Below, one piece after another: positions 31,901 to 32,172 of a stretch of 32,172 nucleotides of DNA. How positions within the stretch are numbered: the stretch's first letter is position 1; each line of letters begins with the position of its first letter. The notes under the pieces were generated by a model. It worked only from the letters and a program-made list of their open reading frames with translations. It made no database searches and was not told the origin of the DNA. Origin of the DNA: Gammaproteobacteria bacterium (GTDB taxonomy: Bacteria; Pseudomonadota; Gammaproteobacteria; Steroidobacterales; GCA-2729495); contig JAAERX010000038.1 in the NCBI GenBank assembly GCA_024229935.1, positions 1 through 32,172 of the forward strand. The letters run 5' to 3'. The position numbers and the translations under genes are program-made.

Positions 31901-32172
31901 TGCGCAATGACTCGTGCCTAACAACCAGAGCATTAACAGCTCTTTGTAGTGCCTCAGCCTTCAGATGCCCATTAAGACGAGCCGCCCAGTGCAAACTATA
32001 AGCGGCACTTTCAGGTTCCAGCTGGTCAAGGAACCATAAGCGCTGCTGAGCCCATGACAGGGGCGGTAACTCCCCCGTGGCAGGCCTTGGCTGCAAGGGC
32101 ACAGATTCATCGCTGAGTGGATTGGCCACCAGTAAGCTAGCCAACCCGGCTACCGTGGGCTGATTAAATAAA
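28938..32172 (-). CDS. NRPS, last module C-A-T, partial at its 5' end
   Basis: The last module of a second, multi-module NRPS on the minus strand. The frame stays open to the window edge: before the TTG at 32144 it reads LFNQPTVAG, which is the tail of a carrier domain, so the real start is further out. Then come a C domain (SWAQQRLWFLDQ; HHIVSDGWS near 31660-31685), an A domain (FTSGSTGTPKG near 30241-30285) and a carrier domain with its serine codon at 29103-29105 (LGGHSL). By hand alignment the A pocket reads D-A-M-H-V-G-G-L-A, with an unusual NGLGPSES in core A5; no substrate is assigned. No thioesterase or reductase follows; the protein ends soon after the carrier domain. It converges with rfbA. 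Confidence 0.95.
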   Translation of the reverse strand, partial: LFNQPTVAGLASLLVANPLSDESVPLQPRPATGELPPLSWAQQRLWFLDQLEPESAAYSLHWAARLNGHLKAEALQRAVNALVVRHESLRTRFISHSGEALQLVVKQLNLPVRTESLPGISDEHLQARLLELIREPFDLHTGPLLRVHVLRLADNEAILLLVMHHIVSDGWSMGVLFKELAALYDSEVQGQAVGLPDLPVQYADYAVWQRSWLSGAELDRQVSYWSKQLKDAPPLLELPLDHPRPPVQRYRGAWINQTFSPELLEGLHALAAREGCSLFMVLLAAFKVLLARHTGIEDTVVGTPIAGRRRTELEGLIGFFLNTLALRTDISGNPGFTELLGRVRMTTLDAYEHQELPFEKLLEVLQPARSTAHTPVVQVMFNLHNEPSSGLSLAGLAVNPFSVDRGTAKFDLSVALVEGSAGLQAGFEYNTDLFERDTVELLLRHFGELLWAIVHDSSLPVAGYLLTSADKAPLPLQKFDPMPVAQRTLIERFSMAVKKYSASPAVHVSGQSWSYAELDQRANAVAWSLIDAAGEAHQSAQSVGLLMGHDASMLAALLGVLKAGYSYVPLDPGAPRARLQTVIADAGIKLVVSDSRYEAVLERCEVALVAVPAVGQEEAPEVSVAPDDLAYILFTSGSTGTPKGVMQTHRNVLHHVRSYTNALHISSKDRLTLLSSYGFDAAVMDIFGALLNGACLYPMSIRDEEYVGELLDQMGEQQITILHATPTVFRHLMRNKVCRHDLTCVRLVVLGGEEALGNDFALFRKQFAPPTLFVNGLGPSESTLALQFFADHGTRLPGNVVPVGLPVADTEVLLLNKDGSAAGISGELAIRSRYVSKGYWNQPELTKERFIPDPADPECVLYRTGDQARYLPDGRLVFMGRVDDQVKVRGHRIEPGEVEAAAMTIEGVDRCAVVMHDERLVAYVVLAEFMQLEISLLRHELQAVLPEYMVPSAFVMLDALPLTPNGKLDKKALPAPALMRDEREAYVEPRTEIEIQLVAIWSEVLGVERIGIHDDFFALGGHSLMAAQLVARVTDSLRVGLPIRRLFDTPTVAGIAEHVETLQWVSSADSGQEKNQD

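Noticed and set aside
28938-32144. Complete 1068-residue NRPS starting at 32144
   Set aside because: The proposed start is a TTG inside an open frame, and the codons before it read as the end of a carrier domain, so the gene continues past the window.

Overview
The window looks like a gammaproteobacterial chromosome. The basis is CysB and PAPS-type CysH close to the E. coli proteins, a TehB-type methyltransferase, a YafV-type omega-amidase and short DUF1761/DUF3313 genes. Genus cannot be assigned from the sequence alone. No tRNA, rRNA, CRISPR array, insertion sequence or phage gene was seen.

Layout. (1) 1-6938 (+): the right end of a non-ribosomal peptide synthetase (NRPS) locus. It holds the 3' end of one NRPS (A-T) and a complete two-module NRPS (C-A-T-C-A-T) whose two A domains have the same, proline-like, specificity residues. 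(2) 6978-10174: an omega-amidase, a lipoprotein alpha/beta-hydrolase paired with a DUF1761 membrane protein, and a class I glutamine amidotransferase. (3) 10223-15976 (-): three paralogous MFS transporters and an NAD(P)-dependent aldehyde dehydrogenase, a likely uptake/oxidation operon. (4) 16172-18778: a membrane-anchored paraoxonase (PON)-like lactonase with the animal PON calcium and catalytic residues, a DUF3313 lipoprotein and the heme O synthase CtaB. (5) 19158-22177: sulfate assimilation, with cysH and cysB tail to tail and a divergent glutamyl-tRNA-reductase-like gene of unknown role. (6) 22393-26239: a membrane-anchored hydrolase, a small cysteine-containing lipoprotein, tehB, folE and a diheme cytochrome c. 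(7) 26394-28904 (+): rmlC-rmlB-rmlA without rmlD. (8) 28938-32172 (-): the last module (C-A-T) of a second NRPS, whose start lies beyond the window.

The two NRPS loci point toward each other across about 22 kb of mostly housekeeping or catabolic genes. Neither visible NRPS 3' end carries a thioesterase or reductase domain, so chain release must be encoded elsewhere or happen in trans. The dTDP-deoxysugar genes end 33 bases from the second NRPS and could serve cell-surface polysaccharide or a glycosylated peptide; the sequence does not decide. The most unusual items are the duplicated proline-like modules, the PON-like enzyme, the glutamyl-tRNA-reductase-like protein beside cysB, the three-MFS/ALDH array and a repeat-flanked candidate promoter before cysH. 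I did not find a clearly new defence or mobile system.
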